Shown in pieces: positions 7,784 through 17,500 of a stretch of DNA of 31,025 bases. The stretch spans positions 1-31,025 of the IMG/VR virus record IMGVR_UViG_3300042695_000429. One strand, written 5' to 3'. Each line of letters begins with the position of its first letter. Within the stretch, counting starts at the first letter, position 1. Made by a program: the position numbers and the translations under genes. The notes below the pieces were generated by a model. That model saw only the letters and a list, made by a program, of their open reading frames with translations. It made no database searches and was not told where the DNA came from. The DNA comes from a virus.

Positions 7784-10453
7784 ATGGCATATATCGTCGT
7801 CGAGAACTTTTCAGCCGGCCTCGACACTCGGAGGCATCCCCTCACGGCCAAGCCTGGTACGCTACAGAAACTGGTCAACGCCCACTTGTCGCGTGGCGGT
7901 GAGATTGAAAAGCGTAAGGCTTTTGAGCTGATTAACCCAAGCATCAATCAGAACATCTTCACCAATCCTTTCCACGGATTGCAGGCTACGGCAGACAAGA
8001 TCTATACCTTCACGGACTTCTGGGGTAGCAGCACGACAAGCAATGAACTTCAGATTGGCACAAGCGGGGTTTACGTCAGACTGATCAAGCATCCTAGTTG
8101 GGAGCTTGGTGCTTCAGCACCTTTCCCATCCTTGGTGGACGTTCCTTACACGACCCTTTACGGAGGTAAAACTTTCATCATCACGAAATGGGATAACGGA
8201 GACGTCATCCCTTACTTTGACGGAGAATTTATTCCAGACTTTTACATCGGAACGACAAAGGCATGGATGGCTAATCGTCCCAACGTGTGGGATGGTTTCG
8301 CCGGCACCATTGTTTGGCAAATCAATGGTGGAAGTTCTGGTTCTAATTCAACTACTGGATGGTCTGCTTCTGGTTCAAATGGTGTGCAAAACACTCCTGG
8401 CTACGTTGACGTTACGGCTCCGGAAGGGGTGAATTTTACTCCTTCATTTACGACCGATCCTCTTGTCCCTGTCGTCATCTCGACGTTGCAGGACTATGTC
8501 GCGCCAAAGGCAGAAGTACTAGCTTCTGGTTCTTTTGCCGTCACCGGAGGTTATGCACAGCCGGCAACCTTGTTTAAGGATGGACGCAACTTTGACGCAG
8601 CTGCATGCCCAGGCATCCGCAGTATCCGTGTCGGCGCGTCTAGTCCAACTGCTACGGACGGACTTGATTTGCTTGGCTGGGGTGGCACGGTTGGTCTGCG
8701 ATTTGATACATATTCACCGACTTACACCACAGGCTCAAACTGGGGATCATTGCTGTTTAATATCGCAAAGGTAATCAACGAAAACTCTACAGCAGGACTT
8801 AACCACAAGTACTCTGCGTATTCGTATCGTCGTGACACAAACAGCGGAAATGACACGAATTCTATGTACCTTTATGCTCCTGCTGAAAAAGGCGTAGAAG
8901 CCAACGGCGAGCTAATCCAAGTCGAGTTTGACGCTAATCCTAACGCAGTTTACGACCTTCACCAATTGGTTGATCCTGCTTCCATAGCGGTAAGCCCATA
9001 TAACCCTAGCAGGTTTATCGCCACTATGGGTACTCTTAACGGAGGATCTACCAATGCAATTACTTCTGTCACCGTTGATGGTGTTGAAATCATGGGTACG
9101 CCGACTAACTGGAGCGTATCCCACAGTAATCTTATGCAGCAGGTTGTTGATAAGATTAACGCACATGTGTCTTCGACGGAGTATAACGCAACGCTTTCGG
9201 CAGGCCGTGTAGTAATTACGGCTTTGCCTGGTACTGGTTCTAGCCCAAACGGACGTCCGGTCGAGGTAAAGACTAGTGGAAACGTTGTCATTGGAAGCGT
9301 CATCGGAATGAACTTTGGCGTCAACGCCGTCGCCGGCAAACGTAAGGTCGTTCGCTATTCAATCGGCGGTAGCACCTTTTACCCGGAAAAGAATGTCACC
9401 TTGATCGCAACCAAGGAACTGGACGCAGCAAACCCCATCTATTGGGGTGCGACTCGCGTAACCAATTCCAAGGGTGTAGCCGCGCTTACCTACAAGACCA
9501 AGGCACACCTGGCGTCTGGATCTAGCCTGTTCTTCTCCGGCGTAAACCAGCCCACCAAGTGGGGCCAGGATGGAGTCGGCGCCGGCTTCATCAACATGTC
9601 CAATAACAACGGAGGCAATGAAGTGCTTACGGCTGTCGCCCTGTACCAGGGTAACGTGGCTTCGTTCTCCCGCCGCACCATCCAGCTTTGGAGCATCGAC
9701 ACGGATCCGGCCAACAATCGACAGGGGCAGATCCTGGCTAACACCGGTTCCTTCGGGCAGAAGAGCGTCATCTCGGTAGGAGACATCGACGTCTTCTATC
9801 TTTCCGACTCCGGAGTTCGGTCTATCCGCGCGCGAGACAGCTCCAATTCAGCCGTCGTAAATGACGTCGGTACGCCTATTGACGGACTGGTCTTGTCGGA
9901 CATCGCCAACATGACCTTCGACCAGAAGGCTAAATGCCCAGCCGTCATCGAACCTATCGATGGACGCTACTGGCTGGCTATTGGCAGCAAGATCTACGTC
10001 TACTCGTACTTCCCAAGCAGCTCCGTTGCCGCCTGGTCTACCTATGACTCCGGTCATAACTTCACGGAATTCACTACCAAAGACGGCAAGGTATACGGCA
10101 AGGAAGGGAAGAATGTGTACGTCTATGGCGGACTGGACGGAAATACCTACGACAACAGCGAGATTGAGGTAATCCTACCCTACCTGGACGGAGGCAAGCC
10201 GGCGCACATGAAGACTCTTTTGGGTCTAGATATGACCTGCGAAGGCGAGTGGGCGGTCGAGATTGGTATGGATCCGGTTGCTCCGGACGCCCGCGATCTT
10301 GTGGCTACGGTCAGCCAGCCCACCTTCACCCTTGGCCGAATCCAGGCTACCGGGATGGGGACGCATGTAGGCATCCGCATGACCAGTAACTCGGACGGCT
10401 ACGCGCGATTGGCTAACCTTATCGCCCACTTCGACTTCAATGAAAGCGACTGA
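7784..10453 (+). CDS. Tail nozzle (tail tubular B / P22 gp10-like)
   Basis: Probable hexameric nozzle beneath the adaptor, 889 aa. Seen: the typical start VENFSAGLDTRRHPLTAKPGT with LVNAHLSRGGEIEKRKAF, and a C-terminal propeller-like part with repeated beta motifs (SFSRRTIQLWSID, DVFYLSDSGVRSIRARD, DGRYWLAIGSKIYVYSY). The middle, roughly residues 75-520 (about 8000-9350), is beta-rich, Gly/Ser/Thr/Asn-rich and clearly richer in A+T than the flanks. For example, 26 of 60 bases are G or C at 8341-8400 against 37 of 60 at 9541-9600. This suggests an inserted, exchangeable domain. The 3' end overlaps the next gene by 14 nt. Confidence 0.83.
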   Translation: MAYIVVENFSAGLDTRRHPLTAKPGTLQKLVNAHLSRGGEIEKRKAFELINPSINQNIFTNPFHGLQATADKIYTFTDFWGSSTTSNELQIGTSGVYVRLIKHPSWELGASAPFPSLVDVPYTTLYGGKTFIITKWDNGDVIPYFDGEFIPDFYIGTTKAWMANRPNVWDGFAGTIVWQINGGSSGSNSTTGWSASGSNGVQNTPGYVDVTAPEGVNFTPSFTTDPLVPVVISTLQDYVAPKAEVLASGSFAVTGGYAQPATLFKDGRNFDAAACPGIRSIRVGASSPTATDGLDLLGWGGTVGLRFDTYSPTYTTGSNWGSLLFNIAKVINENSTAGLNHKYSAYSYRRDTNSGNDTNSMYLYAPAEKGVEANGELIQVEFDANPNAVYDLHQLVDPASIAVSPYNPSRFIATMGTLNGGSTNAITSVTVDGVEIMGTPTNWSVSHSNLMQQVVDKINAHVSSTEYNATLSAGRVVITALPGTGSSPNGRPVEVKTSGNVVIGSVIGMNFGVNAVAGKRKVVRYSIGGSTFYPEKNVTLIATKELDAANPIYWGATRVTNSKGVAALTYKTKAHLASGSSLFFSGVNQPTKWGQDGVGAGFINMSNNNGGNEVLTAVALYQGNVASFSRRTIQLWSIDTDPANNRQGQILANTGSFGQKSVISVGDIDVFYLSDSGVRSIRARDSSNSAVVNDVGTPIDGLVLSDIANMTFDQKAKCPAVIEPIDGRYWLAIGSKIYVYSYFPSSSVAAWSTYDSGHNFTEFTTKDGKVYGKEGKNVYVYGGLDGNTYDNSEIEVILPYLDGGKPAHMKTLLGLDMTCEGEWAVEIGMDPVAPDARDLVATVSQPTFTLGRIQATGMGTHVGIRMTSNSDGYARLANLIAHFDFNESD

Positions 10454-10937
10454 ACTGTATCCCGAAGGGGTGCAGCACGTCGTCCACAACATGAGGGCGA
10501 AGGACCAAGCGGAGATTTACGCTACCCAATGGACCGACGACCCTTGGGAATTCGGCAACTCGATCCTGCGGATGAACGGCGGCGGGTATATCCTACATGC
10601 CGACGACGGCGAACCAGTCGTCGCCTGCGGTGCCATGCCCATGTGGAACGGCGTCATGTCGATTTGGATGTTCGCAACCGACAGGTTCGACGAGATATCT
10701 CTATCCGTACACAGGTTCGCCAAGAGGGTGTTTTTCCCAGTCCTAGACGAAATCGGATGGCATCGCCTGGAGTGCCGGAGCATCGCAACCCACGACGTCG
10801 CCCACCGATGGCTGGAGCTGCTCGGCGCGGTAAAGGAGTGTGAGGTATCCAACTACGGCAAGGCCGGTGAAGCGTTCTATCTGTATTGCTGGACAAAGCC
10901 GCCGGCAGAGACACAATCGACTCAAACCAATGTGTAG
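10440..10937 (+). CDS. GNAT-like protein, possible internal virion protein A analogue
   Basis: 165 aa. Seen: a GNAT-like pattern with WTDDPWEFGNSILRMNGGGY, VVACGAMPMWNGVMSIWMFATD and HRLECRSIATHDVAHRWLELLG. The last motif resembles the C-terminal part of acetyltransferases that ends in a helix and strand around A-x-x-W-L. The canonical Q/R-x-x-G-x-G/A acetyl-CoA loop is not obvious, so activity is doubtful. In T7-like phages a GNAT-fold protein often sits between nozzle and ejection proteins (gp13 position), which supports a virion or assembly role. It begins inside the nozzle gene (14-nt overlap) and ends with TAG, rare in this window. The next gene starts inside its last codons. Confidence 0.66.
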   Translation: MKATELYPEGVQHVVHNMRAKDQAEIYATQWTDDPWEFGNSILRMNGGGYILHADDGEPVVACGAMPMWNGVMSIWMFATDRFDEISLSVHRFAKRVFFPVLDEIGWHRLECRSIATHDVAHRWLELLGAVKECEVSNYGKAGEAFYLYCWTKPPAETQSTQTNV

Positions 10938-11247
10938 TGTAAACCCAGCGACGTACGGAAAGCCGTTGAAGCAACTCCGAGGAATCGGTGGTAGCATCAT
11001 TGGTGACTTGCGACAGGGTGGAAGTCCTACATCTAATCCGATTAAGCGTAGTCTTAATAACGCATCTCCTGCCGGTCCGCAGACTCAATACTCACCCTCT
11101 ACCGGCGTAACCCCTGTAAACCAAGCAAGCCCACTAGCCAACGCGATGGTCGGTATGGCAATCGCCAAGCAAAACCCTAACGCCTTCGCAAACGGACCTA
11201 TTAAGATGAATAATTCTGCAAACAAGACCGGGAGGGTTATCTCCTAA
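10930..11247 (+). CDS. Small Met-Cys virion-block protein
   Basis: 105 aa, unrecognised. The start is taken at ATG 10930 (ATG TGT AGT), overlapping the previous gene by 8 nt; the frame stays open upstream but only within the preceding gene. The protein is rich in Asn, Pro, Ser and Gly, with little predicted order (NPIKRSLNNASPAGPQTQY), and contains one hydrophobic patch (LANAMVGMAIAKQ). It is the first of four consecutive products that begin Met-Cys. Its stop overlaps the next start as TAATG. A minor internal virion or assembly protein is the simplest guess, from position only. Confidence 0.62.
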   Translation: MCSVNPATYGKPLKQLRGIGGSIIGDLRQGGSPTSNPIKRSLNNASPAGPQTQYSPSTGVTPVNQASPLANAMVGMAIAKQNPNAFANGPIKMNNSANKTGRVIS

Positions 11248-11867
11248 TGTGCTTCGGTGGCGGAGGCGGTGACGGTGGCGCAGCCCAAGCCCGCGCCGAC
11301 GAGATGGCGCGCCAAGCCCGCATCAAGCAGGGCATCGGCAACGTAAACGAAAGGTTTGAAAAGTTCGACAAAGGTTTCTTTGACTCTCGCGGACAGGCTT
11401 ACCGGAACTTCGCCACCCCCCAGGTCAATGACCAGTATAAGCAGGTTGGCGATCAGTTGGCCTTCAGCCTAGCCCGCACCGGCCTTGACCAGTCTAGCGA
11501 GTCTGCCCGCCAGCAGGGCGTACTGATGCGTGACAACGCCCTTGCCCGACAGACCCTGGCTGAAGGTGCTACCACGGAAGCGACGAAGGCTCGCCAAGCC
11601 GTTGAAGACCAGCGCAACTCCCTTATCTCACAGGTCAATATGACCGCAGATCCGGAGATGGCTGCCCAGAACGCCCTGCGTTCCGCCGGCATCCTGGAGC
11701 AGCAGCAGGCTTTCAACCCTGTTGCCAACTTGTTCGCCAATACAACCGGACTTCTGTCCGCCGCCCAGAACGCCGGTTACTACTCTGGCGGTCCTGGCCT
11801 AAAACCCTTCCGTGAATTCGTCGGTCTTGGTTCTAAACAAAACCGCGTCGTCGGTTCTGGATCTTAA
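11247..11867 (+). CDS. Internal virion protein candidate (Met-Cys start)
   Basis: 206 aa, helical and Ala/Gln-rich after a Gly-rich leader (MCFGGGGGDGGAAQARADEMARQARIK is split by the Gly run). Seen: FEKFDKGFFDSRGQAYRNFATPQVNDQYKQ and long helices around residues 65-150 (SLARTGLDQSSESARQQG), then AGYYSGGPGLKP at the end. Proteins with an MCxGG start and this helical make-up are found among ejection-protein genes of podoviruses. No enzyme motif seen. It is joined to its upstream neighbour by TAATG, with GGGAGG about 10 nt before the ATG, one of the few Shine-Dalgarno-like sequences here. Confidence 0.66.
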   Translation: MCFGGGGGDGGAAQARADEMARQARIKQGIGNVNERFEKFDKGFFDSRGQAYRNFATPQVNDQYKQVGDQLAFSLARTGLDQSSESARQQGVLMRDNALARQTLAEGATTEATKARQAVEDQRNSLISQVNMTADPEMAAQNALRSAGILEQQQAFNPVANLFANTTGLLSAAQNAGYYSGGPGLKPFREFVGLGSKQNRVVGSGS

Positions 11868-11871
11868 TATT

Positions 11872-12360
11872 ATGTGTACTCCTCAAATTCAACAGGCCAT
11901 CGCAGGCGCGCAAGCTGCCGGTATCATCCCCGGTCAGCAGGTTAACCCCCAGGATGCTATGGCCGCAGGGCAGGTTGGCGCCGCCATGGGTCAGTCTGCA
12001 CCGCAGTTTGACCCTCGTCAAAACGATCCTCGATACAATAAATTCGGGGCGACCGCTCAACAGATTTCTGAACTATTTGATCCTCGTACCGGACAGGTAA
12101 CCCGCCAGGTTGGTCCGCCCAGGGAAATGCAAGTCGTTCCTATCAGCCGCGCAGAATTCGACGAAGAAGGTCCGGTGATGAGCGACAGCATCCAAAGCAT
12201 TCCCCAGCACATGATGCGTAAGGAATACGCTCCGATGCAGCCCATTCAGCGAATCCAGCGTTCACCTACTGTCGGAGAAATCCTTGGCATCAAGCCAGGT
12301 CAGTACGAAGAAGTCGGCGGCCCTGGTGACTTCCGCAACCTAAACGTCCCCCTTCGTTAA
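11872..12360 (+). CDS. Small Met-Cys virion-block protein
   Basis: 162 aa, unrecognised. The start is the ATG at 11872 (ATG TGT ACT); an in-frame ATG at 11812 lies inside the previous gene and is rejected. Composition: Gln, Pro, Met and Arg-rich with an Ala/Gly-rich N-terminal half (QQAIAGAQAAGIIPGQQ), then a repeated Asp-Pro-Arg theme (FDPRQNDPRYNKF, LFDPRTGQVTRQV). It lacks membrane helices and catalytic motifs. The leader is TAATATT directly before ATG, with no Shine-Dalgarno. Its stop overlaps the following start (TAATG). Probably a minor ejected or assembly protein, by position. Confidence 0.64.
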   Translation: MCTPQIQQAIAGAQAAGIIPGQQVNPQDAMAAGQVGAAMGQSAPQFDPRQNDPRYNKFGATAQQISELFDPRTGQVTRQVGPPREMQVVPISRAEFDEEGPVMSDSIQSIPQHMMRKEYAPMQPIQRIQRSPTVGEILGIKPGQYEEVGGPGDFRNLNVPLR

Positions 12361-13163
12361 TGTGCTACCCTGTTGCCATCGCACTAGCTCTTACGGCGGC
12401 AGGATCTGCCGCCCAGGCTGCCGGCGCTCGTCGCGCCGCAAAGGCTATGGCTGGCGCGCGTACGGCTGAAAGCATCCGCCAGAAAGGATTCCAGGATCAA
12501 GCCGACTCCGTAGTCGCCGAATCCCTTAATAAGTCCGGCAAGGACGCTACTGATGTCGGAATGAAGGAAGCCGCCGCCAAGCGAGCTGCCGACGCCGACG
12601 CTGCTGTCGGAGAAGTTCGCGCTCCAGTTGAAGCTGTTGGTGAGAACATCGCTGGCGACCAGTCTATCAACCAGGTAATGGCAACGGAGGAAGACGTAGC
12701 CAGAAATAAGAACCTAGGCTACGCAACACAGCAAGGGCGAGCAAAGGCCGACCTTCTGTCTTTCAACGACATCACTTTCCAAAACGCGATCAACAACATC
12801 CGTGCAGGTCAGCAACTAAACACAGTCGGCAACTTCATGCGTGGTTCGTCCAACGTACTACCCATCGAACTGGAAGCCGCTTCCCGCAAGGGGGACAACC
12901 TAAAGACACTCGGAACCGTTCTGTCTACGGCAGGGTCTGTCGTTGGCATGGGTGCTGGTGCTGGGTGGTGGGATCCAAAGACTGTGGCAGACACCGCTGG
13001 TACTGTCGCGTCTGCCGCTCCGGTCGCCGCTGGTGGAACTAAACTTGGAGTCAATTATGGCAACCTTCTGCTTCGTGACGGACCTGTTGATATCTTTGGT
13101 AACCCAATTGGACTTCAGACCACACCGATTACCGTCCCTGCAATCAAACCTTTTAAAATCTAA
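12360..13163 (+). CDS. Internal virion protein B-like (T7 gp14-like)
   Basis: Probable ejection protein, 267 aa. Seen: MCYPVAIALALTAAGSAAQ followed by Ala-rich amphipathic helices (AGARRAAKAMAGARTAESI, KRAADADAAVGEV). T7 gp14, which forms the outer-membrane part of the ejected conduit, likewise starts Met-Cys, then a hydrophobic Ala/Gly/Ile segment and Ala/Gln helices, and is similar in size. Later parts include a second hydrophobic Gly/Ala stretch (STAGSVVGMGAGAGWWDPKT) and a Pro/Thr-rich C-terminus. Flanked on both sides by TAATG overlaps, so translation of the whole block is probably coupled. Homology to gp14 is inferred from features and order. Confidence 0.76.
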   Translation: MCYPVAIALALTAAGSAAQAAGARRAAKAMAGARTAESIRQKGFQDQADSVVAESLNKSGKDATDVGMKEAAAKRAADADAAVGEVRAPVEAVGENIAGDQSINQVMATEEDVARNKNLGYATQQGRAKADLLSFNDITFQNAINNIRAGQQLNTVGNFMRGSSNVLPIELEAASRKGDNLKTLGTVLSTAGSVVGMGAGAGWWDPKTVADTAGTVASAAPVAAGGTKLGVNYGNLLLRDGPVDIFGNPIGLQTTPITVPAIKPFKI

Positions 13164-14575
13164 TGAATCGCGTAAACGTCCAAGGCGACCCTTACTGGGC
13201 GAAGGCTACCGAGAATGTTGCTAACCTTTTCAATCCGGAGGCGGAAGCCAAAGGTGCTGCTGTGCTTTCTTCCGCTCGTTACAACAACGCCCGCGCCGCC
13301 GGCGTAGAAGATCAAAACGCTGCCTTTAGTGACGCATACCTTGCTGCCGCCGGATACTCGCCGGCAGAGATTGCAGCCGCTCGCATCACCCGCGACAACT
13401 CGTTGTCTTCCTTTGGCAAGGGCATTAATACGCTTCGCGGTGGTGCGCTGATCGCTGGTGGTGACTACCGCCAGGGTCTTGCCCTTACCGATCCAGGTTC
13501 GTGGAAGAACTTCGCCGAAGGTGACACAACCTACGCCGCAGTAACCGACCCGGCTACTGGTAAGATTGACCCAAGCCTTGCTGCCGTATTTGGTCAAGGC
13601 GTCAAGAACGAGGGTGGAAACACCTATGTTTGGGATCCGGCCAACAAGACCTTCAAGGTTCTGGACGTTAATCCGCAGGGTCAGAGTTCCCTTGCCGGCG
13701 GACAGGCGAAGACCGACGTCGCGGGAGCAAACGTCAACAAGATCAACACCCAGGCTACGGCTATCAAGAACTTGAGCGAGGCGCAGATCGCTGACCGCGC
13801 GCGTCTTACCGACGCCCAGATTGACGACTTGGTAAACAAGGGTGCAAACCGCGACCTTCTTACCCTTTCTCGTACGCAGGCCATCGAGTTTATGAATGGT
13901 CTTGCGAAGGATAAGAACGACGCGCTGATTGAGAATATCAAGGCCAAGACCGCAGGATTCAACGAAGAGTCTGCCGCCCGAATCAATCGTACGAATTCGC
14001 TCATTAACCTTGATGCAATCCGTGGGCAGGTCGCCCTACTCGGCGATCCGGTCAAGAAGGCCCAGGCCGAAGCTACCCTTTACCGGTCCATCGAAAACCA
14101 CTACGCCAGGGACTTCTCGGAAAATCTTGGTAATGCCAACCAATGGGAGAAAGTTGACCCGCTCCAGAAGAAGTCCCTGTCGGACCGCGCGCTTGAGTAC
14201 ATGCGTCGAGGCGACGACTTCGGCCTGGCCTTGGCGAAGTCAGAAAAGGACCATGGTTTGACCGGGAAGATGGTTCGCGGCCAGAAGACTTCGTTCTTCG
14301 GTCTTCGTACCGCTCCGGACGGAAAGGTTACTTTTGAAGGCTTCACCGCTCCGTCTGACCTGGCTGACGCGGTCGCCGCCGGCGCAGCCCCTGGTGCCGC
14401 TCCGGCTATCGCTCCTGCACCAGCTCCCGCTCCTGCACCAGCTCCCGCTCCTGCACCAGCTCCTGCCGATGCTCCGAGATTGACTGATGATGCGGCTGGT
14501 CGTGAGGCTTACGCCAAGTTGCCAAAGGGTGCTGTTTATGTTGCTCCAGATGGAACGGTCCGTACAAAGGAGTAA
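13163..14575 (+). CDS. Internal virion protein (gp15-like position) with Ala-Pro linker
   Basis: 470 aa. Seen: an N-terminal VQGDPYWAKATENVANLF, a long helical centre (residues about 190-330, for example LSEAQIADRARLTDAQIDDL), and a SFFGLRTAPDGKVTFEGF segment. Near residues 405-436 is an Ala-Pro linker, encoded by three 18-bp DNA repeats, and the protein ends YAKLPKGAVYVAPDGTVRTKE. That last motif recurs at the ends of podovirus ejection proteins as a beta hairpin of the LPKGAxYVxPDGxxRxK type. It is the middle member of the gp14-gp15-gp16-like order. TAATG at both ends. No lysozyme or transglycosylase signature seen in it. Confidence 0.76.
   Translation: MNRVNVQGDPYWAKATENVANLFNPEAEAKGAAVLSSARYNNARAAGVEDQNAAFSDAYLAAAGYSPAEIAAARITRDNSLSSFGKGINTLRGGALIAGGDYRQGLALTDPGSWKNFAEGDTTYAAVTDPATGKIDPSLAAVFGQGVKNEGGNTYVWDPANKTFKVLDVNPQGQSSLAGGQAKTDVAGANVNKINTQATAIKNLSEAQIADRARLTDAQIDDLVNKGANRDLLTLSRTQAIEFMNGLAKDKNDALIENIKAKTAGFNEESAARINRTNSLINLDAIRGQVALLGDPVKKAQAEATLYRSIENHYARDFSENLGNANQWEKVDPLQKKSLSDRALEYMRRGDDFGLALAKSEKDHGLTGKMVRGQKTSFFGLRTAPDGKVTFEGFTAPSDLADAVAAGAAPGAAPAIAPAPAPAPAPAPAPAPAPADAPRLTDDAAGREAYAKLPKGAVYVAPDGTVRTKE
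14411..14464 (+). repeat. Three tandem 18-bp repeats (Ala-Pro coding)
   Basis: Three in-frame copies of GCTCCTGCACCAGCTCCC at 14411, 14429 and 14447, the last differing by one base. They encode an Ala-Pro linker. Near-perfect DNA identity implies recent slippage or unequal exchange, so copy number probably varies between relatives. Confidence 0.92.
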
Positions 14576-17500
14576 TGAGCAATTTCTGGGACAAGGACAA
14601 GCCAGCACAGCCCAATCAAGATACTAAACCGAAGGTTAACTTTTGGGAGCAGGACAAGCCTGCATCCGTTCCCGAACAGGTTGTCCAGCCGCCTGTCGTC
14701 AAAGAACCAGTCGTCGCCGTAGAGCAGCCTGCTCCGGTCGCCACCGCTCCGTCGGTATCTGACGCATTCAAGGCCGCTACTCCGAATGAACCAGTCGTCG
14801 ATCCGGTAAAGGAAGCGAAGAAGCAGGAACTGATTAAGGAACTGATTGGCGCAGGCCGGCAGCTCGGACAGGACATCGAAGCCCCTGGCATGGCTGACCT
14901 TCAGCAGCCACGCCTTCGCATGGGCAACACCACGACTGGTGCTACCCGACCAAAGGATCCTGTCATCAAGCCGTTCTTCGACGCCGTCGGGGATTCATTC
15001 GCCCGCTCTTGGCTTGGTTCGACCCAGTCCGACCTTTACAAGGGTCTTGCTCGACGACTGAACGCCAAGAATGTTTACGCACAGGGAGGCGCACCTGCCC
15101 TAGAGTCTAGGTTTGAAGAACTTTTGGGAAGGCTTCGTATGAAAACCGCTTTTAGCGGTTTGAGCAACGAAGAGTACGAAGAACTAAAGGATCTTGGCAG
15201 TCTATTCGGATTTAAAGTTTCTCCTGTGGGAACCCTTAATGGCAATCCTGTGAGCCGAGAATCAATTGGATTGAGGCTAGACGATGAAATCGGCAAGCTA
15301 AAGCTACTTGTCAAGGATACCAATGAAGCCCTCAAGGGCGTACAAGGTACGACCAAGGGCATGGCTAACCTTGAAAAGGCTAAAGGTTTCTGGGAGTCTA
15401 CGAAGGCTATTGTTTCTTCCCCTCTGGATATCGCAGCCGAAGGATTCGGTGGATCGCTCACCGGAACTGCAAAGGGTGCTGTTGCTGCCGCCGTAATGGC
15501 TGCCGCAGCTCGACGCGGTGGTGCTGGTCCTTCTGCAATCAAGTGGGGCGGCCTTATCGGTGCCGGTATGTCTACGGCCAAGGACGCCTATGACGGCAAC
15601 CTGCTTGAGAAGTTGGTCAATTGGGGTGAAGCCAATGGAGTCGATGTCCTTGCCGACGTCGATGGGTGGGTTGCTGCCGCCAATAAGAATCCGGAAAACT
15701 TCGACCAGGAATACGCCAAGGCAAAGAAGGACGCCCAGTTTGAAGCCAACGTCGAAGGTCTTGCCGTGACTGGTCTAGGCGGCGCGATGGAAGCGTTGCC
15801 TGGCGGAAAGAAGTGGCTTGCCCGCGCGATCATCGGACGAGGCAAGGAAGCCTTTGAAGAAGTCGGTACTACCTTCATCGGAAATGTCGCCAAGGGCGAC
15901 ATGGGTCGCTCGCAGGATTACCTTCTGTCTGCGTTGCTCGGTGCCGCTATGGGTGGTACGGAAGACATCGGCGGCAACACTCTTGCCGGAACCGTATCCG
16001 CTCAACAGACCGCACAGCAGAATGCTGATCGCCTCAACACCGTCGGTCTTGGCATTCCGATTTCCACCGCTCCTGTCGCCCCTGCTGCTAGTGGTGCTAC
16101 CCAGCCTCCTCCTGCCGCCCCGACGCCTGCCGCTCCTACTCCTGCGCCGGCAGCCCCTGTTGCACCTACGGCTCCTGCTCCTATCGCCGGCGAAGTCGTT
16201 CCTCCTGCCCCCGCTCCGGCTACTCCCGCGCCGGCTCCTGCGACTGCTGCTCCTGCTCCGGCCGCCCCAGCAACCGCTACAAACGCAACCCCTGCCCCTG
16301 CCCCTGCTGCCGCACCGGCAGTCGATACGACCGCGCTAGAGCAACAACTGAATGCATCCAGGGAATTGCTGTCAAAGTATGAAGCAGCCAGGGCAAAGGC
16401 AGAGTTTGAAGTAGAGGCTGCCAATGCAGCCCTCCAGGATGATCCAGAGAATCCCGCAAAGATTGCGGCAGCCCAAGCAGCCCAATCCCTTCTAGATTCA
16501 ACCAACGCTGGCTATGACGCAGCCACCACCCAGGTGGCTGACATCACCGCGCAACTGGAGGCTGCCTCCAAAGGAGGAGCATCACAGTCTGCCCCTGCCG
16601 CTCCTGCCCCCACCGCCGTTCCTGCTCCTGCAAACCCTGCCCGACAGGCTTTGGTTGACGCCGTTGCAGCCGCCGACGTCGAATACCAGGCATCCGTGTA
16701 CGCCATCAATAGTCGCGACGGATCTGACCCTGCGGGTGACCAGGCCGCCATTGATAGGTTCAAGAAGGCTGCTGCCGCTCAAGAGGCTGCTCAACGTGCT
16801 TTGTTTGCTTTCGACAGGAATCCAGCCCCTGCGCCGGCGCCTGCACCTACTGCCCAGGCTACGCCTGCTCCTACCCCTGCGCCTGCTCCTGCAGCACCAA
16901 AACCCGCACCCGCCGCCGCTCCTGCTCCTGCCGCCCAGTCTACCCCCGCTCCTGCCCCTGCTCCCTCGCCTACCCCTGTCCCTCCTGGTCCTACGCCACC
17001 CCCGGCAGCAGCCCCTGCCCCTGCCTACGACGGAGGCGACCCTCGCAACGACCCTCGATTCGACGACCTGCGTCGTAGCGTCAAGGAAGACCTTCGCCGC
17101 GCCTACCAGTTCCTCCTAGAGCAACAGCAGAAACTGGCGGACATGAAGGCGAAGAACTACAAGACGGAAAAGAAGGAGAAGCAGATTGAGAAGATCAAAG
17201 CCAACATCGCCCAGCTTCTCGGCGACCCTGCACCTGCTGCCACGGCTACTCCTGCTCCTCAAGCCGCCCCTGCCCCGCAGGCTACCACCGCTCCGACCGC
17301 ACAAGCAGCCCCTGCTCCTGCACCCCAGGCTGACGCAACCCCTGCCCCCACTCCAGCTCCGCAGGCAACCCCTGCCCCTGCTCCTACCCCTGCTCCAGCC
17401 CCTACGGCTGACGCTACGCCCGCTCCTGCTCCTACCCCTGCTCCTACCACTCCCGCCCCTGCTACCCCCGCTCCAGAGGCAAAGCCGAAGCGTCCTTCTA

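Noticed and set aside
15143-15161. AAACCGCT/AGCGGTTT hairpin with TTT loop inside the giant gene
   Set aside because: An 8-bp stem with a 3-nt loop is expected about once by chance in a window this size, and it lies within codons of a plausible protein segment.
16058-17480. Repetitive Ala-Pro coding DNA considered as a CRISPR-like or satellite array
   Set aside because: It keeps one reading frame throughout, lacks constant repeats with unique spacers, and encodes linkers.
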